This document shows, in pieces, positions 25,246 to 32,463 of a stretch of DNA of 32,463 bases. Position 1 is the first letter of the stretch; every line of letters begins with the position of its first letter. A program made the position numbers and the translations under genes. Origin of the DNA: an uncultured Clostridia bacterium (GTDB lineage Bacteria; Bacillota; Clostridia; Christensenellales; Aristaeellaceae). The stretch is from contig CAMNEH010000020.1 of the NCBI GenBank assembly GCA_946536315.1, forward strand, positions 1-32,463, in the 5' to 3' direction. The notes below the pieces were generated by a model that did no database searches, was not told the origin of the DNA, and worked only from the letters and a program-made list of their open reading frames with translations.

Positions 25246-26682
25246 TCATTCCTCCTGCCAAACAACAGCCCCGTTGTGGTCGATATACCGGAGTTTGCCG
25301 TCCTTCTCCACCAGGGCCAGGCCGTGATAATAATTCATGACAGCATCATATTCAAAGGGAATGACCACGGTACCGTCTGCATCAATGAATCCGTATTTTT
25401 GGCCGATACCGGCGGGAATCGGTTCATCCGAAAGTTCAGTCTCATTGTTCCAAAATACACTGTCAGGAAAACATGAATATCCTGTTTTCTCAAAATCAGG
25501 CCCGGTGACCGGTATAACACATCCATCCTCGATTATCATCAGCTGATATCGTTTTTCTTCGTTCGTTGTGATACCCAGCCAGAAGCACTGATTGCTCATG
25601 ACCCAGGAGATATTTCGGGTTATGCCGTTTCCCTTACCGGGCACAGAATACAATTCCCTGCCATCACGGCCAAACAGGATGCAACGCTGTGTATCTGTAT
25701 CACTGATGACAAGGTATCCGTTCGCGTATGAGTCCTGCGGCAAAGGGCCGTCCGTCCACAAATGATAGATGGGCGGCACCTTTACGACGCCCGATAGATC
25801 CATCCATCCGTTCTGATGATCCTGATAGAAACAGACCATGCCATCATTGGCCTGGAATACATAATCATAGCAGGGTTCCACAATGATCGTACCATCTGGT
25901 TTGGCCAGGCCAAATACCTGCCCCCATCCGGACGGATGCAATTCCTTTTCGTTTTCATCCAGGTCCCGTTTGATCGTCAGCACGCCTTCGTGAGGCAGAC
26001 TATAAGGCTCAATCCCATCGGGAAAACTGATTTCGTTTCCATATTGATCAAACAGATGATACTCCGGACCGTAAGCTGTATCACTTGTCCTGCCGTGGAT
26101 TTCGTTCGCTAACAGAATATAGCCTTCCGATGAGCCAACATCGTCATAGTCTCCGCCGGTATATTCAAAAGGTATAATGATCTTGCCGTCGGATTTGCGC
26201 ACAGCGCCGTATTTCAGCAGGGATTCATCAGAGTATGGTTCGGCTTCCTCATCTGTACCGCTGTACCGCGCAGCGATAAGAAACTCATCGTATGTTCCTC
26301 CGTAAGGCAACAGATCTTCATACGCAGGCTCCTGAAGGAACCCGCTCTTTCGATCAAAATAGCCGCAGAGCTCTGTCTCCGGGTCAATAAAAACATCACC
26401 TGAAAGGTATTCCCAATCCGGATCAAGAATGGATCGTCCTTCCTGATCAATGATGAAAACCCTTTCCTCATGATCGCCTGTACTGATGGAAACGGCAGCG
26501 TATCCCTGTTCAAATGGTTCCGCCTGGTCCCACTGCGGCTCGATCACCACGTCCCCCGCCCGGTTCATATAGCCCCAGAGGCCGTTTTCGCGGATGGGGT
26601 AGAGGGTTTCGGGGGCGGCGTCCTCTGCCGCCGCGGACAGGGCCGCCAGGAGCGCCAGCAGGACCGCAAGGAAATTGCGCAT
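25246..26682 (-). CDS. Secreted WG-repeat protein (copy 1)
   Basis: A 478-residue exported protein with a signal peptide to about residue 19. It consists of WG-type beta repeats of about 35-60 residues: NGLWGYMNRAGDVVIEPQWD at the start, CGYFDRKSGFLQEPAYED, KYGAVRKSDGKIIIPFEY, VFGLAKPDGTIIVEPCYD, NGWMDLSGVVKVPPIYH, and KYGFIDADGTVVIPFEYDAV near the end, closing with GKLRYIDHNGAVVW. WG repeats form beta-rich extracellular surfaces of unproven role. It is a paralogue of the gene at 27993. AAGGAGG lies before the ATG. Confidence 0.9.
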   Translation of the reverse strand: MRNFLAVLLALLAALSAAAEDAAPETLYPIRENGLWGYMNRAGDVVIEPQWDQAEPFEQGYAAVSISTGDHEERVFIIDQEGRSILDPDWEYLSGDVFIDPETELCGYFDRKSGFLQEPAYEDLLPYGGTYDEFLIAARYSGTDEEAEPYSDESLLKYGAVRKSDGKIIIPFEYTGGDYDDVGSSEGYILLANEIHGRTSDTAYGPEYHLFDQYGNEISFPDGIEPYSLPHEGVLTIKRDLDENEKELHPSGWGQVFGLAKPDGTIIVEPCYDYVFQANDGMVCFYQDHQNGWMDLSGVVKVPPIYHLWTDGPLPQDSYANGYLVISDTDTQRCILFGRDGRELYSVPGKGNGITRNISWVMSNQCFWLGITTNEEKRYQLMIIEDGCVIPVTGPDFEKTGYSCFPDSVFWNNETELSDEPIPAGIGQKYGFIDADGTVVIPFEYDAVMNYYHGLALVEKDGKLRYIDHNGAVVWQEE

Positions 26683-26720
26683 GGTTACCCTCCTTAAGCT
26701 GTTCGGGTTTTGTCGGCTTT

Positions 26721-26748
26721 ATTATACCAGCCGCCGGCTGTTTGCGAA
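26721..26748 (-). promoter_or_regulatory. Promoter of the WG-repeat/XRE operon with palindromic spacer
   Basis: On the minus strand TTCGCA (26743-26748), 16 bp, TATAAT (26721-26726). The spacer contains the perfect palindrome CAGCCG-C-CGGCTG (26728-26740), a possible operator. Confidence 0.6.
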
Positions 26749-26806
26749 AGGGAAGGATTGTAAAAACAGGAATTCGGCCGCAGATGATCGAATAGGTACG
26801 GGAAAT

Positions 26807-26823
26807 GGCGGGGATTCCCCGCC
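26807..26823 (-). terminator. Possible terminator after the PepSY-like gene
   Basis: Arms GGCGGGG and CCCCGCC pair around a three-base loop and are followed on the minus strand by only ATTTCCC, so it is a weak intrinsic terminator at best. Confidence 0.4.
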
Positions 26824-26844
26824 GACAGCCCGCGCTGAACGCCG

Positions 26845-27969
26845 TCAGCCGTTCCCCGCGTCAATGATTTCGCCGCTGACAGGATCAACAAAGACTTCTT
26901 CCCGGAAGTCCGGGTCGTCCTCGCTAACAAACTCAAAGGACCAGAATCGGCTGCTTTCCGTGATCCCCTGCGCCAGCAAACAGTGGCGTTCATTGGACAT
27001 ATCCGCGTAAAATACGGATTGCCGGAGGGACAGGCGGCTGGACATACCCTGCTCCTCCAGCCAGGTCCTGGCGGCGGACAGGGCGTTTTCATAACTCAAT
27101 TCGTTTTCCGACGGCAAGCCAAAGTGTTCTTCGGGCCAGTACGGAAGCCCGTGGCAATGCTTTTCAAACTCCGCAAGCTGCAGATAATCCCATGATCCGA
27201 TGCCGCCCCATTCGGCCTCATAGGCGGTTTTCTGTTCCTGGTACCAGTCCTTCCAGTCCTGCCCCGCAGCCTGGACCGCCCAGCGTCCGACAAAGCGTTC
27301 GGGGTCCGTCTGCCAGATGATTTCGCCCGTATGGGCGTCCAGATAAACATGCCAGGCCATAGGATCGGTATTGCTGCCAAGACGGCCGCCATACCCCATG
27401 AATACATGATACCAGAATCTTCCGTTCGGGTCGGTGCTCGCGGTCAGCGTATAATCCCGCCAGTTCTCCAGTGTATCCCGGTCGCAGTCCAGCGCCGTCA
27501 TCAGCAGTTCCTGCGCGCGGGCCAAAGCTTCCGCGGGCTGGATCTGCTGTTGGGTCGGAACGAATAAAGGCTGCCAGTCCTCGGGGTCGCTGATGTCGTC
27601 CCAGGCGTCTTTTTCCTCCATTTGCATGACCTCGCCGTTTGACGCGTCCAGGATATAGCTGAAGCAGCGATGGACCTGAACACTGTTTTCTGTGTCCTTC
27701 ACGTCCGGGTCCGTCAGTTCCACGGCCCATACAGAACCGCTGAAGCCATCGATCCATGTCCAGTCTTCATAGTATACCGCATAGCAATACCAACGGCCCC
27801 TGATTTCGCTCTCGCCGGTCTTCAATTCGTCCGTCAGGGCTTCGACGGCATGATCCACCGCCTGCGTTTCGTCGATGTCGCCCGGTCTGGCCAGCACGGA
27901 GTGGTCCGCCCGGGCAGGCAGAAACCAGAAGACGGAGAACGCCAGAACGGCGCACAGCAGCTTTTTCAT
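26845..27969 (-). CDS. Secreted protein with PepSY-like repeats
   Basis: A 374-residue exported protein with a signal peptide to about residue 21 (ARA-D). At least three PepSY-like strands end segments of about 100 residues: CFSYILDASNGEVMQM near 105, AWHVYLDAHTGEIIW near 205, and REEVFVDPVSGEIIDAG at the end, each with the typical V-x-LD-x-x-T/S-GE-I/V pattern. Between them are ALARAQELL-type helices. PepSY domains are thought to restrain extracellular peptidases, but this protein has no protease domain. It starts 23 bases after the WG-repeat gene at 27993 with AGGAGG seven bases before the ATG, so they form one operon. Confidence 0.85.
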   Translation of the reverse strand: MKKLLCAVLAFSVFWFLPARADHSVLARPGDIDETQAVDHAVEALTDELKTGESEIRGRWYCYAVYYEDWTWIDGFSGSVWAVELTDPDVKDTENSVQVHRCFSYILDASNGEVMQMEEKDAWDDISDPEDWQPLFVPTQQQIQPAEALARAQELLMTALDCDRDTLENWRDYTLTASTDPNGRFWYHVFMGYGGRLGSNTDPMAWHVYLDAHTGEIIWQTDPERFVGRWAVQAAGQDWKDWYQEQKTAYEAEWGGIGSWDYLQLAEFEKHCHGLPYWPEEHFGLPSENELSYENALSAARTWLEEQGMSSRLSLRQSVFYADMSNERHCLLAQGITESSRFWSFEFVSEDDPDFREEVFVDPVSGEIIDAGNG

Positions 27970-27992
27970 GAAAAAACCTCCTGATCAATGGG

Positions 27993-29441
27993 TTATCGTT
28001 CACTCCAAACGGCGTTCCCCGCATGGTCGATGTACCGGAGCTTCCCGTCCTTTTCTACCAGGGCCAGGCCGTCGCGGAAATGGTCCGCGCTGTCATACTG
28101 CGGCGGGATGACCCATTGGGCGGTTTCGTCGATGTAGCCCCAGAGGCCGTTCTGAGAGACGGCCGTCACACCCTCGCTGAAGTCCAGCATCCCTTCCGGG
28201 TGAGCGGGGATATGGTCGTAAACCGGTTCCGTGAGGAATCCGCCCGCCGACTCTGTCAGACGGATCAGGCCGTATCCGGTTTCATATTCTCCGTTCGCAT
28301 GCAAAACGCTTTTTGTGTACCAGGCCAGCCCGTTTTCCATGGCGAAGGTGCACGGATACATATGGATCCCGGGCGCGGGGTTTTCGTCCATCCGGAAAAC
28401 CGTCCCGCCTTCCCGGTCCACAAAGACATAGGAGCGGTGATTGTCCTCGTCGCATAGCATGATGAGCGCGTATCCGTTCCGGAAGAAAAGCCGGCTCTCT
28501 CTCCCTAAGTGAAACCATCCCGGATCATAGTCCAGCACCGCCGGCAGGATCACGTTTCCTTCCAGGTCCATGATCCCCACCTGATTGGCATCCCGCTCAA
28601 AGAACACCCGGCCTTCGCTGGCGTCGGAAATCAGATATCCGTCGTTTTTCGTCATGGTAAAGATGACGGTCCCGTCGGGACGGGCCAGGCCGGACAGATT
28701 CCCCTCGCCGTCATCGCTGACGATTCGCAGTACGCCTTCGCACACGTCGCCGTCGGGAACGATTCCGTTCGGGAATACCACGCGGCGGCCCGTCAGGTCG
28801 ATCAGGAAGGCGTCGAAGCCTTCGTCGTTCTCGATCAGCCAGTAGGCATAGCCTTCATGGAAGGTCCCTTCTGTATAGTTTTCGCCAATATAATCGAAGG
28901 GAATCGCCGTCTTGCCGCTGCTCCGGTCCATATACACGTCGTGATGACGGTCATAGCTGCGGTCCTCATCCTCATACCAGGACACGAAAATCAGGCCGCT
29001 GTCCGTCGGCGTCCCGTCCGCGTCATCATAGACAGGGTCCTGACAGAAACCGCCGGCTTTGTCATACCATCCGATTTTTCCGTCCCCCAGAACCGCTTCG
29101 TCGCCGAAAAGGCAGAACGCACCGCAATCCTTCATGCCGGCGTAGCGGACAGGCACGACGGCCGTTCCGTCCCGGTCGATCAGGCCGTACAGTCTGTCCT
29201 GCAAGCCGCCGGTTCCCACGACCGCGATCCCTTCGCTGAATGGTTCCGCCTCATCCCACTGCGGCTCGATCAACACGTCCCCCGCCCGGTTTATGTAGCC
29301 CCAGAGACCGTTTTCGCGAATAGGATACAACACCTCAGCGTCTTCAGCCATACTTATCGGTATCACCAACACAAAAACTATAAATATGATGAAGGTAGAG
29401 AGTACCCACGTCAGATGGTGAGCGTTCCTTTTTGTCGTCAT
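27993..29441 (-). CDS. Exported WG-repeat protein (copy 2)
   Basis: A 482-residue protein with a long hydrophobic N-terminal segment (about residues 11-33, TWVLSTFIIFIVFVLVIPISMA) serving as signal peptide or anchor. The mature part repeats WG units: LYPIRENGLWGYINRAGDVLIEPQWDEAEPF first, then LYGLIDRDGTAVVPVRYAG, a YMDRSSGKTAIPFDYIG-type unit, GLARPDGTVIFT, and finally NGLWGYIDETAQWVIPPQYDSADHF and GKLRYIDHAGNAVW. The first and last units are nearly the same as those of copy 1 (25246-26682), so the two arose by duplication. The start at 29441 has GGGAGG upstream and lies downstream of the promoter; an earlier open stretch is not coding. Confidence 0.88.
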   Translation of the reverse strand: MTTKRNAHHLTWVLSTFIIFIVFVLVIPISMAEDAEVLYPIRENGLWGYINRAGDVLIEPQWDEAEPFSEGIAVVGTGGLQDRLYGLIDRDGTAVVPVRYAGMKDCGAFCLFGDEAVLGDGKIGWYDKAGGFCQDPVYDDADGTPTDSGLIFVSWYEDEDRSYDRHHDVYMDRSSGKTAIPFDYIGENYTEGTFHEGYAYWLIENDEGFDAFLIDLTGRRVVFPNGIVPDGDVCEGVLRIVSDDGEGNLSGLARPDGTVIFTMTKNDGYLISDASEGRVFFERDANQVGIMDLEGNVILPAVLDYDPGWFHLGRESRLFFRNGYALIMLCDEDNHRSYVFVDREGGTVFRMDENPAPGIHMYPCTFAMENGLAWYTKSVLHANGEYETGYGLIRLTESAGGFLTEPVYDHIPAHPEGMLDFSEGVTAVSQNGLWGYIDETAQWVIPPQYDSADHFRDGLALVEKDGKLRYIDHAGNAVWSER

Positions 29442-29519
29442 TATCCATCGCCTCCCTACATACAGACGATTCAGTCTGCTGCTTTCTTGCACAACTGCAA
29501 TCATACTGCCCTTGACATG

Positions 29520-29548
29520 ATTATACCAGAAACGTCCTTCCATGAAAA
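29520..29548 (-). promoter_or_regulatory. Promoter of the WG-repeat/PepSY operon
   Basis: On the minus strand TTTTCA (29543-29548), 17 bp, TATAAT (29520-29525). The untranslated leader to 29441 is about 70 bases. Confidence 0.7.
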
Positions 29549-29564
29549 GAGAACCGTTCCCTTT

Positions 29565-29595
29565 ACCTTGCACTTTTGCAAGGTTTTTCTTTTTG
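29565..29595 (+). terminator. Intrinsic terminator on the plus strand
   Basis: Perfect eight-base arms ACCTTGCA (29565-29572) and TGCAAGGT (29577-29584), loop CTTT, then a T-rich run TTTTTCTTTTT. No plus-strand gene precedes it; only minus-strand genes lie to the left. Confidence 0.75.
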
Positions 29596-29599
29596 GTTC

Positions 29600-29900
29600 T
29601 TCCAAAATTGCAATTCCGCCCAATTTTCAGGCTCTACGCCTTCTCTGCGATAAACTCGCAGTGATGACCGGCATCAAGTGTACCTTGAAAACTCAGCCGA
29701 CATCCTTGCCCGAGATACACCGCCACGACCTTCCGGATCCACGGACCCATCTTCACGAAGCACCTTACCGCCGGAAGCAAGCGCCCCACTGGGGACTGGG
29801 TGTGAGCCAAACAAGGTTTCTACCCGGGAAACGGACAAGGAGGAAAGCACAACTTATTCCACATCATATCCAGATCAGGATAGAACCAAGGAGGAACCCA
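29600..29900 (+). other. Gene-free stretch before the CHC2 gene
   Basis: No gene with credible start, ribosome binding site and composition is seen. The segment closest to the CHC2 gene (about 29785-29900) carries two purine-rich AAGGAGG-type sites (29846-29853 and 29887-29894); the first has no start codon in a useful frame, so it may mark the end of a lost upstream gene of the element. Confidence 0.4.
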
Positions 29901-30534
29901 TTGAAAAACCTTTTTACCACAGTAAAGGCGGCCGTCACTACCCGACAGGCCGCCGAGTATTACGGGCTGAAGGTCAGCCAAAACGGAATGGCCTGCTGCC
30001 CCTTCCATGACGACCGGCATCCGTCCATGAAGGTGGATGAACGGTACTACTGCTTCGGATGCCATGAGACCGGCGATGTGATCGATTTCACCGCCAAACT
30101 GTTTGGACTCACGGCCTGGGAAGCCGCAGAGAAACTCGCCTGTGATTTCCACATCGATCCCAACACCCCCTGCTCCGTCAGCTGCCTCCCCTCTCCGGAG
30201 GCAGCTGGCCCGGCAGCGGGACGTTGAAACACACTGCATCCGGGTGCTGGCGGAATATGAACGACTGCTGAAGAACAGAAAAGAACAGTTTGCCCCGGCT
30301 ATGACCGATGAGGACTGGGATCTCCGCTTTGTGGAGGCATGTCAGACACTGCCGACCATCGGGTATTATCTGGACCTGCTGTACACACCGGATGAAGAAT
30401 TACGGAAAGATACTGCGGAAGCCCTGATCCAGGACGGGACCATCGGCAGACTGGAAGGAATCCTGCAATCCGAAAAGGAAGGAGGAGCCGAAGATGCCGA
30501 AGGAAAAGATCGAACGGCTGGACTGGTGGCCTGA
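29901..30534 (+). pseudogene. CHC2 zinc-finger primase-like protein, split by a frameshift
   Basis: The first half starts at TTG 29901, six bases after AAGGAGG. It reads KNLFTTVKAAVTTRQAAEYYGLKV, a CHC2-type zinc finger (CCPFH at about 32-36, YYCFGC ending at 54) and DVIDFTAKLFGLTAWEAAEKLACDFHIDPNTP, then runs into noise and a stop at 30227. The next frame then continues as RRQLARQRDVETHCIRVLAEYERLLKNRKEQFAP ... DEELRKDTAEALIQDGTIGRLEGIL to 30534, just what follows in intact homologues of integrative elements. Dropping one C from the CCCCC run at 30166-30170 restores a single frame of about 210 codons. The zinc finger would bind DNA in primer synthesis. It overlaps the primase/helicase gene by 41 bases. 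Frameshift, sequencing error or slippage are all possible. Confidence 0.8.
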
Positions 30535-31486
30535 CTGGTTCACCGGTACGTCCATCAATGAAGGCGATTTCTGTCAGCAGTTTCTCGCACAGCACAAGTT
30601 AGTCTACACGGATAACGCGTTCTTTACCCCTCAAGGGCGCCTGATGGATGAAAGCTTGCTGAAAAAAGATATCTATCAGCTGGTAAAACCCTACATCGTC
30701 ACGAATGTGACCAAGAAAATCACCAGTCTGATCGAACTGCTGAAAATAACAGCCCGGACGGATAAGCTCCTGCCCCAGACGGACCGGATCCATCTGGCCA
30801 ACGGCACCCTGTTCCTGGACGGACGTTTCACTACCAACAGGGATGAAATCGTCCGTTCCCGGTTTCCCGTCCGGTACAATCCGAATGCTGCGGCACCGGT
30901 ACACTGGCTGGGATTCCTGGATCAGCTGCTTTACCCGGAGGATATTGCCACCCTGCAGGAATATGTCGGATACTGCCTGATTCCCAGCAATAAAGGACAG
31001 CGGATGATGGTGATCAAGGGCAATGGTGGCGAGGGCAAGAGCCAGATCGGCGCGGTCCTGTCCCGGCTGTTCGGAAACAATGCCAAGGATGGCAGTGTAG
31101 GGAAGATCTCCGAAAACCGGTTTGCCCGGGCCGACCTTGAGCATATCCATCTCATGATCGACGATGATATGCGGATGGAAGCCCTGAAACAGACCAACTA
31201 TATGAAATCCCTGGTGACAGCCCAGGGGAAAATGGATCTGGAGAGAAAAGGAAAGCAGAGCTATCAGGGCTGGATCGCTTATGATGACCATCATCTGCTG
31301 GCAGGCGAATGCAAATACAGGTCTAAAGCAGCCGGTCCGCAGGAATTGGACAGCCTGAAACTGAAAGCCCAGTTTATCCCATCTAAGGGCCGGGAACTCT
31401 TCTGTCTTCTTGCCAGCAAGAGCGGATTTACCGATGAGCTTCTTACAGTCTCTGATCCGCACCTCATTCTGATTCATCAGATCTGA
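30494..31486 (+). CDS. P4-type primase/helicase N-terminal part fused to a PD-(D/E)XK nuclease tail
   Basis: A 330-residue chimera. Residues 1-258 match phage/plasmid P4-type primase C-terminal proteins (DUF5906 type) of integrative elements. They include Walker A GNGGEGKS (176-183), Walker B LMIDDDM (220-226) and LEHIHL, TNYMKSLVTAQGKMDLERKGKQSYQG. The helicase should go on for about 150-200 residues with sensor 1 and the arginine finger, but this is absent. From about residue 260 it reads WIAYDDHHLLAGECKYRSK ... LLASKSGFTDELL, which is the end of a PD-(D/E)XK domain as in DUF234/COG1672 archaeal-type ATPases; GECK gives the E-x-K motif. The join is near 31271. It starts after GGAGGAG at 30481. 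Helicase activity is unlikely. Confidence 0.75.
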   Translation: MPKEKIERLDWWPDWFTGTSINEGDFCQQFLAQHKLVYTDNAFFTPQGRLMDESLLKKDIYQLVKPYIVTNVTKKITSLIELLKITARTDKLLPQTDRIHLANGTLFLDGRFTTNRDEIVRSRFPVRYNPNAAAPVHWLGFLDQLLYPEDIATLQEYVGYCLIPSNKGQRMMVIKGNGGEGKSQIGAVLSRLFGNNAKDGSVGKISENRFARADLEHIHLMIDDDMRMEALKQTNYMKSLVTAQGKMDLERKGKQSYQGWIAYDDHHLLAGECKYRSKAAGPQELDSLKLKAQFIPSKGRELFCLLASKSGFTDELLTVSDPHLILIHQI

Positions 31487-31497
31487 TCCGTTTCGAT

Positions 31498-31527
31498 ACC
31501 TCCCCGGACAGCGTCATCCGGGGAGGT
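31498..31527. terminator. Bidirectional terminator-like hairpin
   Basis: Perfect 11-base arms ACCTCCCCGGA and TCCGGGGAGGT with an eight-base loop lie between the convergent ends of the chimeric primase gene (31486) and the gene at 31550. The plus-strand tail CTTCTGTCATT is only moderately T-rich. Confidence 0.65.
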
Positions 31528-31549
31528 CTTCTGTCATTCGCGTGTTGTT

Positions 31550-32463
31550 TTATCCGTTGCTCATCTCCTGCCGGGCGTCCAGCACGTTACCGTTCTCATC
31601 CAGCTGGACGTAGCCGCAGCCCTGCCAGTCGCCGTAGCCGCCGACGCGGAACTCCACGTACCAGACGGGACGGCCGTACATGGCATCGACTGCGTTGTAA
31701 TTGAAGCCGTCGCTCCACAGGGTGGCGAGGCACCAGGCGCTTTCCGCCCATTCCGCGCCCATGACCGGCTCGGCGACCTTGCGGAAGGCTTCGGCGGCCA
31801 TCGCTTCGATCTCCTCCCGGGTCTTCCCGTCCTTGGATGGAAAGACAGGATAGCAATCGTCGAAATCCGACAGGTCCCGCGCTTCCAGGAAATAGCTGAT
31901 CACGTAGCAGTCCTGGGGCCAGCTCATGTCACTGCCGTACTCCGCGTTCCATGCGGCCTTCTTCTCCTCCAGGTTGGCCGCGGTGACATCCCGGGCTGCC
32001 ATGGCCTGCTCCAGCTCCGCCCAGAACGCCGCCGGCGCGAAGTCCAGGCCCCAGCACCACGGCTTGCCGTCCGGGCGCGGGGTGGGGACGACGGCTTGCG
32101 ACGCCGCGCCTGGCGCCTGCTCCGTGGAAGCGGAGGGACGGCGGCTCATGCTCACCACAGACCCGTTTTTATCGAAGGTGACCTCGTAATCCTCCATGCC
32201 GGCCCAGCAGGCGGTGAACCGCGCCGTCAGGCCGTCCTGCTCGTAGGTCCAGCCGTCCGGCTCATCCTGGTCAAAGTCCGGCTCGTCCAGCCACATATTG
32301 CTGTAGGCGAAGCTGAGTTCCTGCCGGGCCAGGGCTTCCAGATCGTCCGGATCGAATTCCATCCTCCGCCAGTCACGCTCCAGGGTGAACACATGCCAGC
32401 GCGGGGTATAATCCACCTTGTAGCGGTCCGTGTTCAGCACCTCGCCGGTCTCGGCGTCCAGCT
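31550..32463 (-). CDS. PepSY-like exported protein, partial (runs off the right edge)
   Basis: The frame is open from 31550 to the window edge, so the gene starts outside. The internal GTG at 32440 is not the start, because the codons above it still read LDAETGEVLN, a PepSY-type strand ending. About 300 residues are visible: acidic, with tryptophan and tyrosine runs (DGWTYEQDGLTARFTACW, WPQDCYVISYF) and a final GYVQLDENGNVLDAR, another PepSY-like ending. It resembles the secreted protein at 26845 in this layout. A Pro/Ser/Ala linker (about 100-118 of the visible part) divides two modules. Function unknown. Confidence 0.75.
   Translation of the reverse strand, partial: LDAETGEVLNTDRYKVDYTPRWHVFTLERDWRRMEFDPDDLEALARQELSFAYSNMWLDEPDFDQDEPDGWTYEQDGLTARFTACWAGMEDYEVTFDKNGSVVSMSRRPSASTEQAPGAASQAVVPTPRPDGKPWCWGLDFAPAAFWAELEQAMAARDVTAANLEEKKAAWNAEYGSDMSWPQDCYVISYFLEARDLSDFDDCYPVFPSKDGKTREEIEAMAAEAFRKVAEPVMGAEWAESAWCLATLWSDGFNYNAVDAMYGRPVWYVEFRVGGYGDWQGCGYVQLDENGNVLDARQEMSNG

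Noticed and set aside
29670-29700. ACCTTGAAAACT resembling an rRNA operon spacer
   Set aside because: The short match is not accompanied by any rRNA or tRNA sequence nearby.
28509-29900. Long open stretch upstream of the CHC2 zinc finger in the same frame
   Set aside because: It is antisense to the WG-repeat gene and crosses an intrinsic terminator. The TTG at 29901 after AAGGAGG is the real start.
23410-31550. A direct repeat of the rlmD 3' end marking the right attachment site
   Set aside because: I looked by eye for a second copy of the GTGGAGACGGTTTGC-like core on both strands and found none in the window.

Overview
This window is chromosomal DNA from a Bacillota bacterium, most likely a gut- or rumen-type Clostridia of high G+C content. 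The evidence is sigma-A promoters with 17-bp spacers, GGAGG-type ribosome binding sites, a CtsR-type heat-shock operator at the left edge, YitT/DUF2179, WG-repeat and TPM proteins, and relics of Clostridia-type integrative elements. No rRNA, tRNA, insertion sequence with a transposase, or CRISPR array was seen.

Left part (1-4423): the promoter and CtsR box of a gene lying beyond the left edge; a large secreted protein of unknown function; a small operon of two DUF3791-type proteins headed by an internally deleted DUF3990 toxin-like gene; a YciI protein; a 750-bp block of structured repeats bounded by imperfect inverted repeats; and a small basic coiled-coil protein. Next (4469-9657) comes an alpha-glucan operon on the minus strand: malQ, glgP and a family-4 glycosyltransferase from one strong promoter, which together suit glycogen or maltodextrin turnover. 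A small protein (9734) and a YitT membrane protein (10307) follow.

11205-16414 is a six-gene minus-strand run with tiny gaps or overlaps, read from one promoter: phosphodiester glycosidase-like, one-helix protein, divergent Lgt-like membrane protein, PIG-L deacetylase with an N-terminal discoidin-like region, SH3-type lipoprotein, and a Kv-type potassium channel. All products look membrane-bound or exported, so a shared envelope role is plausible. Divergent from it lies an AlbA_2/Schlafen-type ATP-binding regulator (16626) whose promoter sits between the arms of a perfect 14-bp inverted repeat. A second consensus promoter, overlapping that regulator's stop codon, drives a zinc-ribbon membrane protein, a TPM protein, a DUF1015 protein and the RNA methyltransferase rlmD.

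The right part (23421-31486) is accessory. The rlmD reading frame changes base composition at its last conserved motif and carries a foreign-looking C-terminal domain, as expected where an integrative element inserted into the 3' end of rlmD. Downstream are hairpin arrays, an XRE regulator, two paralogous WG-repeat secreted proteins, a PepSY-like secreted protein, and two damaged replication genes of an integrative element: a CHC2 zinc-finger primase gene split by a frameshift, and a P4-type primase/helicase whose 3' half is replaced by a PD-(D/E)XK nuclease tail. The window ends inside another exported PepSY-like gene.
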